Shown: positions 9,534 through 18,200, counted from the stretch's first letter. The stretch: DNA of 64,000 bases from Nitratidesulfovibrio sp. SRB-5 (GCF_019931275.1 NZ_JAIOTY010000001.1:496001-560000); one strand, 5' to 3'. Notes: generated by a model from the letters alone, not told the origin. Numbers and translations are program-made.

Positions 9534-10925
9534 ATGTCAAAGGGTTCCAATCAGTTCGACGTCATCGTCGTGGGCGGCGGCCCGGCCGGGCTGTTCGCCG
9601 CGTACCACCTTGCCGAGCATTCCGGCCTGCGCATCTGCCTCATCGAGCGCGGGCAGGACGTGCGCAAGCGCAGCTGCCCCATCAACAAGACGCAGAAGTG
9701 TCTGAAGTGCAAGCCGTGCCACATTCTGTCCGGCATGGGCGGCGGCGGCCTGTTTTCGGACGGCAAGCTCAATTTCATCCACAAGCTGGGCAAGACAGAT
9801 CTTACCCAGTTCATGCCCCGTTCCGAGGCAGAGACGCTGATCAACGAAACGGAGACCATCTTCAACCGTTTCGGCATGGACGGCCCGGTCTACCCCTCGG
9901 ACATGGAGGCGGCCAAGGCCATCCGCAAGCAGGCCAAGAAGCACGGCATCGACCTGCTGCTTATCAAGCAGAAGCACCTTGGCAGCGACTGCCTGCCCGA
10001 CCATATCGCCTCCATGTGCGCGCACATCCGCGACAAGGGCGTGGATATCCGCACCGGTGAAGAAGTGCGCACCCTTACCGTGGAAAACGGCGCGGTGCGC
10101 GGCCTTGTCACCGACAAGGGCGAATATGCGTGCAAGGCGGTAATCATCGCCCCCGGCCGCGTGGGCGCGGACTGGGTGGGCGAACTGGCCCGCGGCCACG
10201 GCCTGGCCGTGAGCCAGCGCGGCATAGAGGTGGGCGTGCGCGTGGAAGTGCACAAGGACATCATGTCGGACATCACCGACGTGATCTACGACCCCACCTT
10301 CTTCGTGCAGACCGACAAGTACGACGACCAGACCCGCACCTTCTGCACCAACCCGGAAGGGTTCATCGCGCTGGAGAACTACCAGGACTTCGTGTGCGTG
10401 AACGGCCACGCCTACCGCCACCGCAAGTCGGAGAACACCAACTTCGCCTTCCTGTCCAAGGTGGTGCTGACCGACCCGGTGTCCGACAACCAGGGCTACG
10501 GCACCGCCATCGGGCGGCTGGCCACCATCATCGGCGGCGGCAAGCCCATCCTGCAGCGTTTCGGCGATCTGCGGCGGGGCCGCCGGTCCACGTGGAACCG
10601 CATCAACAAGGGCTACATAGAGCCCACCATGACCAACGTGGTGCCCGGCGACATCGCCATGGCCCTGCCGGAACGCATCGTGACCAACCTGGTGGAGGGG
10701 CTGGAGCAGCTGAACAACGTCATGCCCGGCATCGCCAACGAGGAAACGCTGCTCTACGCGCCGGAGATCAAGTTCTTCGCCACCCAGGTGGAGACGGACA
10801 ACCGGCTGGAAACCTCGCTCAAGGGGTTGTTCGTGGCGGGCGACGGGCCGGGCGTTGCGGGCAACATCGTGTCCGCTGCGGCCACCGGGCTGATCCCGGC
10901 CAAGGCCATCATCGAGCGGATGTAG
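9534..10925 (+). CDS. FAD-dependent dehydrogenase (COG2509 type)
   Basis: A 463-residue flavoprotein. An N-terminal Rossmann motif VIVVGGGPAGLFAAYHLAE binds FAD. Next is the cysteine-containing segment CPINKTQKCLKCKPCH, then GMGGGGLFSDGKLNF. This arrangement is the signature of the uncharacterised FAD-dependent dehydrogenase family COG2509. The C-terminus carries the second FAD contact, LFVAGDGPGVAGNIVSAAATG. The start is ATG 9534, ten bases after GGGAGAG; an in-frame extension upstream looks like non-coding sequence. The substrate is unknown for the family. The CxxCxxC cysteines could be redox-active or bind a metal; this is inference. It is a single-gene unit, with no partner gene within 300 bases on either side. 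Confidence 0.88.
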   Translation: MSKGSNQFDVIVVGGGPAGLFAAYHLAEHSGLRICLIERGQDVRKRSCPINKTQKCLKCKPCHILSGMGGGGLFSDGKLNFIHKLGKTDLTQFMPRSEAETLINETETIFNRFGMDGPVYPSDMEAAKAIRKQAKKHGIDLLLIKQKHLGSDCLPDHIASMCAHIRDKGVDIRTGEEVRTLTVENGAVRGLVTDKGEYACKAVIIAPGRVGADWVGELARGHGLAVSQRGIEVGVRVEVHKDIMSDITDVIYDPTFFVQTDKYDDQTRTFCTNPEGFIALENYQDFVCVNGHAYRHRKSENTNFAFLSKVVLTDPVSDNQGYGTAIGRLATIIGGGKPILQRFGDLRRGRRSTWNRINKGYIEPTMTNVVPGDIAMALPERIVTNLVEGLEQLNNVMPGIANEETLLYAPEIKFFATQVETDNRLETSLKGLFVAGDGPGVAGNIVSAAATGLIPAKAIIERM

Positions 10926-11230
10926 CCGGGCGGCGTGCCGTTGCCTCCGGAATCGGGGGGCGGCGTGCAGCGGCTGCATGATACATGGTCAAACGGACGG
11001 GGCGCCTTGCGGGGTGTCCCGTCTTTTCGTGCGCGCGAGGGGCGGGGCATCCGGATCGGTCGGGGGAGGGGGGCGGGGTGCGCCATCCAGTGCCGGCGGC
11101 AAGACGGGGTACAGCAAGGGCGGCAGGACGGCGGCGCGGGCAGGCCCCCCCATGTCTTGAACATCGCCGTTGCGGTCTTATGTTTTGGGACGAGACACCA
11201 ATCGCGCCCGGCGCGAGGGAGGTGATACGC
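10926..11230. other. Intergenic region upstream of small protein
   Basis: No gene is seen; the sequence is GC-rich with no notable repeat. A promoter-like pair at its 3-prime end (11157-11184) is listed separately. Confidence 0.4.
11157..11184 (+). promoter_or_regulatory. Putative sigma-70 promoter
   Basis: TTGAAC (11157-11162) and TATGTT (11179-11184) are separated by 16 bp. The pair lies about 40 bp upstream of the strong ribosome site of the 75-residue protein at 11231. It stands out from very GC-rich surroundings. Confidence 0.4.
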
Positions 11231-11458
11231 ATGTTCACCGGCATAGCGCGCGTGCCACGGCACGTATGGGACAGCGACCCGGTCGTTCGGGACGACTTCG
11301 AACGGTTGATCGAACGGCTGGAAGGGCTGGCCCTGGATGTGGGGCTGGACCCCGACCGCAACATCTGCCTTACCGACAACAAGGAGGATGTGCGGGTGGG
11401 GATAAGCGAGGAAATGGACATGTATCTGCGCGAGGAGCCCGGCACCTGGCGCATGTAG
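11231..11458 (+). CDS. Small conserved acidic protein, function unknown
   Basis: A 75-residue soluble protein beginning MFTGIARVPRHVWDSDPVV. The start was chosen for the strong GGGAGGTG ribosome site six bases upstream of ATG 11231; the frame is also open upstream but without a comparable site. The body is acidic and probably helical (DDFERLIERLEGLALDVGLD), with no Cys, signal peptide or membrane segment. I do not recognise a family. It is preceded by a plausible promoter and followed 157 bases later by a clear terminator, consistent with a monocistronic unit. Confidence 0.65.
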   Translation: MFTGIARVPRHVWDSDPVVRDDFERLIERLEGLALDVGLDPDRNICLTDNKEDVRVGISEEMDMYLREEPGTWRM

Positions 11459-11614
11459 ACGAGGTGGCGCGTCGGCCATGAACCGGTCCGACCGGCAGGC
11501 TGGAACGGTTCGGCCAGGAAGTCTGGCCGGAACAGTCAGGCCGGAACAGCCGGGCAGGAGAAATCGGGCCAAGGCAGTGCCTGGCCGGATGCGACGCGCG
11601 GAAGGAACAACAGA

Positions 11615-11648
11615 GGGGCGCTCCGCCATGGCGGAACGCCCCTTTTTC
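11615..11648 (+). terminator. Rho-independent terminator
   Basis: A 13-bp stem (GGGGCGCTCCGCC with its near-complement, one mismatch) at 11615-11642 is followed by TTTTT at 11643-11647. It ends the transcript of the small protein at 11231. The reverse complement has no T tract, so it acts mainly on the plus strand. Confidence 0.85.
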
Positions 11649-11687
11649 GTGGTCGTTTTTCCGTTGTGTCCTGCCTGCGGCCACCGC

Positions 11688-12557
11688 CTACGAGCAGGAC
11701 GAGGACACCGAGTTGGGTGGAAACACCCGGATGGCCCAGGTCAGCGCCAGTGCGAACAGCGCCGAGATGATGCCCACGGCGGCGTCCCAGAACGGCGGCG
11801 CGCCAAGGGCTATGCGCATGAGCAGGGTGGCGATGACGTAGCCGGAGTTGCGGAACACCGCGTGGAACGAGGGCATGAAGGTCTGGGCCACCAGCACCAT
11901 CAGGATGTCCGCGAAGATGAGCACCGTGTAGATGGTTTCGAAAAAGTCGAACGACTGGCCGGTGGTGGCGAACATCCAGCCGTCCCACAGGGCAATGCCG
12001 ATGAAGGCCACGAACAGGCCGAGCGCCAGAAGCTTCTTGGCCATGACGTAGTGCATGCGGTCCATGGCCGAGGTGATGTACCCCTGCGGGCGCTGCACCT
12101 TGTAGTACAGGCCAAGGCACAGGAATATCACCAGCGCGGCGCTGGCCGATACGATGATGTGCAGCACGGGTTGCAGGTCGAGCGAAAGGCTGATGGGCTC
12201 GTGCATGTGCGAAAGCTCCTTGAAGGAGTTTCGCAGCAGGATCAGCGCGAGAATCTCGAACTGCTTGCCCACCGAGCGCGACAGCGAGCAGGACAGCACC
12301 AGGATCAGGCTCATCACTTCCAGCACCAGCAGCATGGTGAAGGCGAAGTTGACGGCCTGGAAGTGGTTGGAGGGAACGAAGCGGGTCAGTTCCACCGGCA
12401 GACCGGCCAGCAGGCCGCGCCGGTTCAATTCGATGGCGATGATGCCGCCGATGAACGCGAAGATGAGACCAAGCGCCACCCGGCGCTGGGTGCGCGGGTG
12501 TTCCCAGTAATGGTGCAGCAGGTCGAAAAGATTGGTGAGCGGTTCGAGGCGGAACAT
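11688..12557 (-). CDS. Multi-pass inner-membrane protein, function unknown
   Basis: A 289-residue protein with about seven hydrophobic helices. Examples are VALGLIFAFIGGIIAIEL, AFTMLLVLEVMSLILVL, LVIFLCLGLYY, LLALGLFVAFIGIALW, IYTVLIFADILMVLV and GIISALFALALTWAI. The sequence begins MFRLEPLTNLFDLLHHYWEH after choosing ATG 12557; an in-frame extension upstream is Arg/His-rich and unlikely. A hydrophilic N-terminal segment and the SFKELSHMHEPISLS loop are probably cytoplasmic. No transporter or enzyme motif is recognised. It sits downstream of a 94-nt inverted-repeat element in its likely leader (12678-12771). Confidence 0.75.
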   Translation of the reverse strand: MFRLEPLTNLFDLLHHYWEHPRTQRRVALGLIFAFIGGIIAIELNRRGLLAGLPVELTRFVPSNHFQAVNFAFTMLLVLEVMSLILVLSCSLSRSVGKQFEILALILLRNSFKELSHMHEPISLSLDLQPVLHIIVSASAALVIFLCLGLYYKVQRPQGYITSAMDRMHYVMAKKLLALGLFVAFIGIALWDGWMFATTGQSFDFFETIYTVLIFADILMVLVAQTFMPSFHAVFRNSGYVIATLLMRIALGAPPFWDAAVGIISALFALALTWAIRVFPPNSVSSSCS

Positions 12558-13248
12558 GGTCGTGCCCGGCGCTGGGGCCTGATGGATGGTTTGGTGTCTT
12601 GCGCGGCCACGCGGAGTGCGAGCCGCGTGCGCATGTGACCAGTGTCGTCCGCCTATATCAGGAAATAACGACAAACAGAAAGGGATTTGCCTGAATTTTC
12701 CGAACCGTCGGTTGGTCCGCCCCGGCGTTGCCGTATGGGCTAGGGACCAGGTTCACCGGCAAATCCCTTTCATCGGGAAGTGTTCCGTCGGCATTATTCC
12801 TTCGCATCCTCCGCCGGGGTTTACCTGCGGCTGCCAGGGGAGCATCCGCGGGCCTCTGCCATGTATGTCTGGGAAGCAGGGGCCTTCCCTGACGTGTTCC
12901 TGACATGCATGACCTTTCCCTTGCTATAGGGATAAGGCCGCGTGGCGTGTCGTCAAGCGTGACGGGTGGCTGTTGGCGTTATTTTGTGAGGGGGGAGCGG
13001 GCGGGGCGGTGGGCGGCGCGGTGCAGGTGCGTGAAGGGGAGAGAGGGAAGGGGTGAAAGACGTTTCGGCACGGGGGGATGGCGCAGGGTGACGGTGGCGG
13101 GGCGGTGGTGCCGCAACGGGCAGGCAGGAACGGGCAGGAGGACTTGTCGAACTGGGCTGGGCGAACTGGAGCCGGGCGGGCAGCTGGCAGCACGGGGCGG
13201 GAGCTTGGGCTTGCCTGCCACGGCCCGCCGCACCCGGCGAAAAAACAG
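12558..13248. other. Long intergenic region containing a 94-nt inverted-repeat element
   Basis: No protein gene is supported. The region holds the inverted repeat at 12678-12771 (separate entry). Upstream of it is an A/T-richer stretch around 12900-12930 with TATAGG. From about 12980 to 13200 there is a G-rich, low-complexity segment. The tRNA-Glu promoter begins at 13249. Confidence 0.5.
12678..12771 (-). repeat. Perfect 14-bp inverted repeat enclosing 66 nt; candidate structured RNA/leader
   Basis: GAAAGGGATTTGCC (12678-12691) is exactly complementary to GGCAAATCCCTTTC (12758-12771). On the minus strand this would form a closed 94-nt domain in the leader of the membrane-protein gene starting at 12557, followed by a T-rich TGTTTGTCGTTATTT run. 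I could not match it to the cobalamin, TPP, c-di-GMP, SAM, FMN or SRP consensus elements I know. RNA structure is inferred from the repeat only. Confidence 0.5.
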
Positions 13249-13278
13249 TTGACGCGCGGCCACCCCGTTGGCTATTGA
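13249..13278 (+). promoter_or_regulatory. tRNA-Glu promoter
   Basis: TTGACG (13249-13254) and TATTGA (13273-13278) with an 18-bp spacer lie about 30 bases upstream of the mature tRNA 5-prime end. This is a standard sigma-70 arrangement for a stable RNA gene. Confidence 0.7.
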
Positions 13279-13307
13279 ATCGCTCCGCGCCACCGGCGCG
13301 CCGGTGC

Positions 13308-13384
13308 GTCCCCATCGTCTAGCCGGCCCAGGACAACGGCCTTTCACGCCGTCGACAGGGGTTCAAATCCCCTTGGGGACGCCA
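13308..13384 (+). tRNA. tRNA-Glu (anticodon TTC)
   Basis: A complete cloverleaf is visible. The acceptor arms GTCCCCA and TGGGGAC pair, the anticodon stem ACGGC/GCCGT encloses loop CTTTCAC with TTC at 13343-13345, and the T arm is GGGGTTCAAATCCCC. The 3-prime CCA (13382-13384) is encoded. The gene is single, with its own promoter and a hairpin terminator immediately downstream. It reads GAA and, by wobble, GAG codons. No integrase or att-like duplication of its 3-prime end is seen nearby. Confidence 0.97.
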
Positions 13385-13391
13385 AATTTCG

Positions 13392-13427
13392 AGAGCCACC
13401 AGGAAAATTCCCGGTGGCTCTTCTTGT
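13392..13427 (+). terminator. Terminator of tRNA-Glu
   Basis: Arms AGAGCCACC (13392-13400) and GGTGGCTCT (13413-13421) form a 9-bp stem followed by TCTTGTT, eight bases after the encoded CCA. The hairpin also lies between the tRNA and the convergent Fic gene. Confidence 0.75.
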
Positions 13428-13455
13428 TGCGTCTGACGCTGTTGACCGGATGTCG

Positions 13456-14511
13456 TCAGGAAAGCCCGTACCACACCCCCCGGCCCTTGCCCTGCATGGC
13501 AAGCTGACCGCTTTCCACCAGCCTGCGAAAGTGTTCCTTCAGGGTGTTCCGGCTGGCCCCGGTCAGGATGGTCATTTCCTTCAGCGTTACCCGGCCATGC
13601 GCGCGGGCATGGTCCATGATGCGCAATGAAAGTTCCGGCAACGCCGCCAGCAGGATGCGTTCCCGCTCCACCTTTCGTTCCAGCCGCTGCATCTGCTGGT
13701 GCAGGGCGCGCAGAAAGAACAGCAGCCAGGGCTGCCAGTCGGGCGCGTCGGCGCGGATGGTCACCTGCGTCTGGCGCAGTGCCAGGTAGTAGCCTTCCCT
13801 GTTGTTCTCGATGACGCTTTCCAGCGAACTGTATGGCGTGTAGCCGTACCCGCAGCGCAGCAGCAGAAGCGTGGTCAGGATGCGCGACAGGCGACCGTTG
13901 CCGTCCTGAAAGGGGTGGATGGCCAGGAACGCCACGGTGAAGATGCCGATGACCAGCAACGGATGCAGGCTTCTGGTTTCCAGCGTGGCGTTGGTCCATT
14001 CGACCAGTTCGCGCATCAGGCGCGGCGTGTCGAAGGGCGCCGCAGTCTCGAAGACGATGCCGATCTGCCGCCCTTCCGCGTCGAAGGCCGCCACGTTGTT
14101 CGGCGCGGTCTTGTACCCGCCCCGATGGCGTCCGTCCTTGTGGCTGTGTCGCAGCAGGTCCCGATGCAGTTGTCGGATGTGGTTTTCCGTCAGGGTGATG
14201 TGCTCCCATGCCTGAAAGACCTGCTCCATGGTCTGCGCGTAGCCTGCCACCTCCTCCTCGTCGCGCGTGGTGAAGGCATGGTCGGAAAGGTGCGTCAGCA
14301 ACCGTTCCACCTCGCTGTCGGACAATCTGCTGCCCTCTATGCGGGTGGACGACCCCACGCTTTCGATGGTGGCCACCCGGCGCAGGGCTGAAAGGCGTTC
14401 GGGCGCAAGGGTGCCCAGTGCCTTCCAGGCCCCCTTGAATTCATCGATTTCCGCAATCATGCCAAGAAATTCCGGCGTGATGCGCAAGGAGTCGGTGGTG
14501 ATCATGTCCAT
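13456..14511 (-). CDS. Fic-domain protein (class II) with C-terminal winged helix
   Basis: A 351-residue Fic protein, expected to transfer AMP (or another nucleotide) from NTP to a protein hydroxyl. The catalytic loop HPFQDGNGRLSR has the conserved His, the Asp/Glu-position residue, Gly-Asn-Gly and Arg. The N-terminal inhibitory helix is present (ESVGSSTRIEGS, the S/T-xxx-E-G/N motif), which makes it class II, auto-inhibited. The last about 70 residues form a winged helix-turn-helix (GRVTLKEMTILTGASRNTLKEHFRRLVESG), so it may also bind DNA. The start is uncertain: ATG 14511 is used, but ATG 14529 and TTG 14541 are in frame. Immediately upstream lies an ordered CATCCG repeat array, probably its operator. 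It is convergent with the tRNA-Glu gene. Confidence 0.9.
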   Translation of the reverse strand: MDMITTDSLRITPEFLGMIAEIDEFKGAWKALGTLAPERLSALRRVATIESVGSSTRIEGSRLSDSEVERLLTHLSDHAFTTRDEEEVAGYAQTMEQVFQAWEHITLTENHIRQLHRDLLRHSHKDGRHRGGYKTAPNNVAAFDAEGRQIGIVFETAAPFDTPRLMRELVEWTNATLETRSLHPLLVIGIFTVAFLAIHPFQDGNGRLSRILTTLLLLRCGYGYTPYSSLESVIENNREGYYLALRQTQVTIRADAPDWQPWLLFFLRALHQQMQRLERKVERERILLAALPELSLRIMDHARAHGRVTLKEMTILTGASRNTLKEHFRRLVESGQLAMQGKGRGVWYGLS

Positions 14512-14514
14512 ATG

Positions 14515-14570
14515 TTCATCCGAAAACATCCGATTCGTCAATCCATAAATTCATCCGTTTTCATCCGATT
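14515..14570. promoter_or_regulatory. Operator-like array of four CATCCG half-sites upstream of fic
   Basis: Two 21-bp direct repeats, 14515-14535 and 14550-14570, differ only in the middle (AAAA versus TTTT). Each contains two CATCCG half-sites exactly 10 bp apart (14517, 14527; 14552, 14562), and the pairs are 35 bp apart. The array sits directly in front of the fic start. One-helical-turn spacing suggests cooperative binding, plausibly by the winged helix of the Fic protein itself (inference). Confidence 0.65.
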
Positions 14571-14700
14571 GTGAGCGGTGATGTGGCGCGGTCACCCTTC
14601 GTCACCCCATTCCCCACCCTGTCACGTTGACGCCACCCCGCCGAGTTCCTATGACTGGCGGGTGCGTACCCCCAGCAGCAAACCGGCATTCCGGCCAGAC

Positions 14701-16755
14701 ATGAACGGCCCCGGCCCCGCCACCAGCAGCACCCTGCCGGGCGCGGCCCGTGTGCTTGTCCTTGCCATTGCGGTGTGCCTTGCCAGCATCGCCGCCCCCG
14801 TCGGTCCGGCTTGCGCGGTCACCCCTGCGGTCACCCCCACGGGCTTTTCTGTCCGCGCCGTCACCTCTGCCACCACGGGTTCCCCGGTCAACGCAACGCC
14901 CCCGGTTCCAGTTGCTTCCCCGGCTGGCGGTGCCGCTCCGGCTTCTGCCTTTTCTCCGGCTCCGGCTGTCCCGCAGGCTGCCCCGCAGGTTCCCCGTGCC
15001 CACGCCGTCCAGCCGCTGGAAGCCGCCCCCGCCCCACAGCCGCAGGACGCTCCTCACGTGCAGCGTGTCCTTATCATCGGGGGCGACAGGAATTATCCGC
15101 CCTACGAATACCTGGACGACAAGGGCCAGCCCACCGGGTTCAACGTGGATCTTTCGCGCGCGGTGGGAGAGGCCATGGGCGTGCCCGTGCGCTTCGTGCT
15201 CATGGACTGGTCACGCCTGCACACCGCCCTTGCCGACGGCACGGTGGATGCCCTGCAACGCACTCCGTATTCCAACCTGTGGCTGCGCGAGGCGGAATTG
15301 ACCCCGCCGCACACCACCATCAACCACGCCATCTTCGCCCGCAAGGGCACGCCCGCCGTCTTGTCGCTGGAGGAACTGGCCGGAAAAAAGGTCATCGTCC
15401 ACCCCGGCGGCAGCATCAACGACATCCTCGACGGCATGGGCTACGAGAAGGACCTGATCTTCTCCAAGACCCCCGTGGGCGGGCTGCGCCGCCTTGCCGG
15501 GGGCGAGGCCGACTACGCGGTGGTGGCCATGCTGCCCGGCATGTTCACGTTACAGCACGACGGCATCGACAACGTGCGCGTGGTGGCGAAAAGCGTCACC
15601 AGCCAGCCCTACGGCTTTGCCGTGCGCCACGGCGACGAGGCCACCCTGGCCCTGCTGGGCGAGGGGCTGGCGCTGGTCAAGCAGTCCGGCCGCTATCAGG
15701 AACTGCGCCGCAAGTGGTTCGGCGTCATGGACACGGAGGGCATCTCCGCGCAGGTGGTGGCGCGCTACGCCGCCGTGGTGCTGGGGCCGCTGCTGCTTCT
15801 GCTGTGCGCGGCGGCGCTGTGGACCCGCTCGCTCAAGCGGCAGGTGGACCAGCGCACCCGCTCGCTGTCCGACGCCCTTTCGCAACTGCGCGAGAACCAG
15901 CAGCAACTGGTGCAGGCCGACAAGATGGCCGCCCTGGGGGTGCTGGTTTCCGGCGTTGCGCACGAGATCAACAACCCCAACGGGCTGATCCTGGTCAACG
16001 TGCCCATTCTCAAGAAGCTGAACGCAGAGGCCATGCGCGTGCTGGACGAGGTGTACAGCGAAAAGGGCGACTTTCCGCTGGGCGGCAGCAGCTATTCGCG
16101 CATCCGCGACAAGCTGCCCCGCATCGTCGAGGTGGTGGAGGAAAGCGCCCAGCGCATCCGGCGCATCGTGGACGACCTGCGCGACTTCTCTCGCGTGGCC
16201 CCGGCCAGCGACCACCAGTCCTTCGACCTTGGCGAGGTGGCGCAAAAGGCCATCCGGCTGGTGGGCAGTTCCATTGCCAAGGCCACGTCGCGGTTCGACA
16301 CGCACTTCGCCCCCGGCCTGCCGCCGGTATGGGGCAACCCCTCGCGCATGGAGCAGGTGGTGGTGAACGTGCTGCTGAACGCCTGCCAGGCCCTGCCCGC
16401 GCCGGAGGCTGGTGGACCGGGCGAACCGCCCGAACCGCCCGAACCGCACGACAGGCACGACAGGCACGACAGGCTCGCCAGAGGCATCACCGTCTCCACC
16501 GTCGCCGCGCCGGACGGCAGGTCGGTGGTGCTCACCGTGGCGGACGAAGGCGTGGGCATCGCGCCGCAGGACATCCCCCGCCTGACCGACCCCTTCTACA
16601 CCACCAAGCGCGCCAGCGGCGGCACGGGGCTGGGGCTTTCCGTCTCGGCGGGCATCGTGCAGGAGCACGGCGGCAGTCTGGACTTTACCTCCGAACCGGG
16701 CCGGGGCACCACCGTGCGCCTTGTGCTGCCCGTGGCAAGCGACGGCGCGTCATGA
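14701..16755 (+). CDS. Sensor histidine kinase with periplasmic solute-binding (SBP_bac_3) domain
   Basis: A 684-residue membrane kinase. After an N-terminal signal/membrane segment (AARVLVLAIAVCLASIAAPV) and a Pro/Ala-rich linker, residues about 122-340 form a type 3 extracellular solute-binding domain (NYPPYEYLDDKGQPTGFNVDL at its start). A membrane helix at about 355-377 leads to the kinase core with H-box GVAHEINNPNG (His421). The N-box is NVLLNACQALP, and the G-boxes are DEGVGI and GGTGLGLS. A 9-bp tandem repeat (16423-16476) encodes EPPEPPEPHDRHDRHD between N and G1 boxes. The start is uncertain: ATG 14701 has no strong ribosome site. The stop overlaps the ATG of the sigma-54 regulator (ATGA at 16752), so the two are a translationally coupled pair. 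The ligand is probably a small amino- or organic acid (inference from the sensor family). Confidence 0.88.
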   Translation: MNGPGPATSSTLPGAARVLVLAIAVCLASIAAPVGPACAVTPAVTPTGFSVRAVTSATTGSPVNATPPVPVASPAGGAAPASAFSPAPAVPQAAPQVPRAHAVQPLEAAPAPQPQDAPHVQRVLIIGGDRNYPPYEYLDDKGQPTGFNVDLSRAVGEAMGVPVRFVLMDWSRLHTALADGTVDALQRTPYSNLWLREAELTPPHTTINHAIFARKGTPAVLSLEELAGKKVIVHPGGSINDILDGMGYEKDLIFSKTPVGGLRRLAGGEADYAVVAMLPGMFTLQHDGIDNVRVVAKSVTSQPYGFAVRHGDEATLALLGEGLALVKQSGRYQELRRKWFGVMDTEGISAQVVARYAAVVLGPLLLLLCAAALWTRSLKRQVDQRTRSLSDALSQLRENQQQLVQADKMAALGVLVSGVAHEINNPNGLILVNVPILKKLNAEAMRVLDEVYSEKGDFPLGGSSYSRIRDKLPRIVEVVEESAQRIRRIVDDLRDFSRVAPASDHQSFDLGEVAQKAIRLVGSSIAKATSRFDTHFAPGLPPVWGNPSRMEQVVVNVLLNACQALPAPEAGGPGEPPEPPEPHDRHDRHDRLARGITVSTVAAPDGRSVVLTVADEGVGIAPQDIPRLTDPFYTTKRASGGTGLGLSVSAGIVQEHGGSLDFTSEPGRGTTVRLVLPVASDGAS

Positions 16756-18200
16756 GCGGATACTGCCCGAACACCCCGGAAAGCCTCGCGGCCCCCGGCA
16801 TCCTGCTGGTGGACGACGAGGCGGACTGGCTGGCCTCCATGACCCTGCTGCTGGAATTTTCCGCCGGGTTCTCCAACGTGCGCGCCTGCCAGGACAGCAG
16901 GCAGGTCATGGACATCCTGGATGCGGGGGGCATCGGCCTCGTGCTGCTGGACCTGACCATGCCGCACGTTTCCGGCACCGATCTGCTGGCCGCCATTGCC
17001 GAACGCCACCCAGACGTGTGTTGCATCGTGCTTTCGGGCATGAACCAGCTGGCCACCGCCGTGGAATGCATGCGCCTTGGGGCGTACGACTACTACGTCA
17101 AGACCGACGACGAATCGCGCATCGTGGGCGGCATTGCGCGGGCCATGCACATGCTGGAACTGCGCGAAGAAAATCGCCAGGTGGCCAGCCGCCTGGTGTC
17201 GGGCCAGTTGCGCCAGCCAGAGGCCTTTGCCGCCATCCGTACCCGCAGCGCGGCCATGCACGCCATCTTTGCCTACATCGAGGCCGTGGCCAGAAGCCCC
17301 CGGCCCCTGCTGGTCACCGGTGAATCGGGCGTGGGCAAGGAAAGCCTGGTGCGCGCCGCCCACGAACTGAGCGGCAGGCGCGGCCCGCTGGTGGCCCTGA
17401 ACGTGGCCGGGCTGGATGACGCGGTGTTCGCCGACACGCTGTTCGGCCACGTGCGCGGCGCCTTCACCGGGGCGGACGTTCCGCGCCGGGGGCTGGTGGA
17501 AGAGGCGGCGGAGGGCACGCTGTTCCTCGACGAGATCGGCGACCTGTCCATCGCCTCGCAGATCAAGCTGCTGCGCCTGCTGCAAGAGGGCGAATACTAT
17601 CCGCTGGGCAGCGACCAGCCGCGCAGGCTGTGCGCCCGCGTCATCGCCGCTACCCACGCGGACCTTGCCGCCAGCGAGCGGGAAGGGCGCTTCCGGCGCG
17701 ACCTGTTCTTTCGCCTGCGCACCCACCACGTGGCCGTGCCGCCCCTGCGCGAACGGCCCGAAGACATCGCCCCGCTGCTGGACCACTTTCTGGGCGAGGC
17801 GGCGGCGGCCATGGGCAAGCGCAAGCCCACCCCGCCGCCGGAACTGGCCGCGCTGCTGGCCAGCTATCCCTTCCCCGGCAACGTGCGCGAACTGGCGGCC
17901 ATGGTCTACGACGCGGTCAGCCTGCACGCCGGGCGCATGCTGTCCATGGATGCCTTCAAGCGGCACATCGGCACGCCGGAAGCGGCAACCGCCGTGGCCG
18001 CCGCCGTGGCGGAGGGGGACAACCCCTTTGCCGGGCTGCCCACCCTGCCCAGCTTCGCCCAGGCGGAGCGGCTGCTGCTGGACGAGGCCATGGCCCGTTC
18101 CGGCGGGCGGCAGACCCTGGCCGCGCGGCTGCTGGGGGTCACCCAGTCCGCCCTGTCCAAGCGCCTGAAGGCACAACGCCGCGACGACGACGCCAGCTGA
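16752..18200 (+). CDS. Sigma-54-dependent response regulator (NtrC family)
   Basis: A 482-residue regulator. The receiver domain has ILLVDDEADW and phosphoacceptor Asp67 in VLLDLTMP. The AAA+ domain has Walker A GESGVGKES (about residue 192), the sigma-54 contact loop GAFTGAD (about 237), Walker B LFLDEIGDL and the arginine-finger region RRDLFFRL. The C-terminus is a Fis-type helix-turn-helix (LAARLLGVTQSALSKRLKA). It overlaps the kinase gene by four bases and is its cognate partner. A -24/-12 promoter lies 249 bases after its stop, ahead of the exported binding protein and redox genes, which are the obvious target. Confidence 0.93.
   Translation: MSGYCPNTPESLAAPGILLVDDEADWLASMTLLLEFSAGFSNVRACQDSRQVMDILDAGGIGLVLLDLTMPHVSGTDLLAAIAERHPDVCCIVLSGMNQLATAVECMRLGAYDYYVKTDDESRIVGGIARAMHMLELREENRQVASRLVSGQLRQPEAFAAIRTRSAAMHAIFAYIEAVARSPRPLLVTGESGVGKESLVRAAHELSGRRGPLVALNVAGLDDAVFADTLFGHVRGAFTGADVPRRGLVEEAAEGTLFLDEIGDLSIASQIKLLRLLQEGEYYPLGSDQPRRLCARVIAATHADLAASEREGRFRRDLFFRLRTHHVAVPPLRERPEDIAPLLDHFLGEAAAAMGKRKPTPPPELAALLASYPFPGNVRELAAMVYDAVSLHAGRMLSMDAFKRHIGTPEAATAVAAAVAEGDNPFAGLPTLPSFAQAERLLLDEAMARSGGRQTLAARLLGVTQSALSKRLKAQRRDDDAS

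Noticed and set aside
12678-12930. Known riboswitch, 4.5S/SRP RNA or 6S RNA
   Set aside because: None of the conserved boxes of cobalamin, TPP, FMN, SAM or c-di-GMP riboswitches, nor the GGAA-loop helix of SRP RNA, could be found.
13308-14541. tRNA-Glu as an integration site with the adjacent Fic gene on a mobile island
   Set aside because: No integrase, no duplicated tRNA 3-prime end and no composition change were seen.
14775-18200. One long plus-strand protein ending in the sigma-54 regulator
   Set aside because: Only the part from ATG 16752 is real; upstream it is the wrong frame of the histidine kinase, and the ATGA overlap fixes the start.
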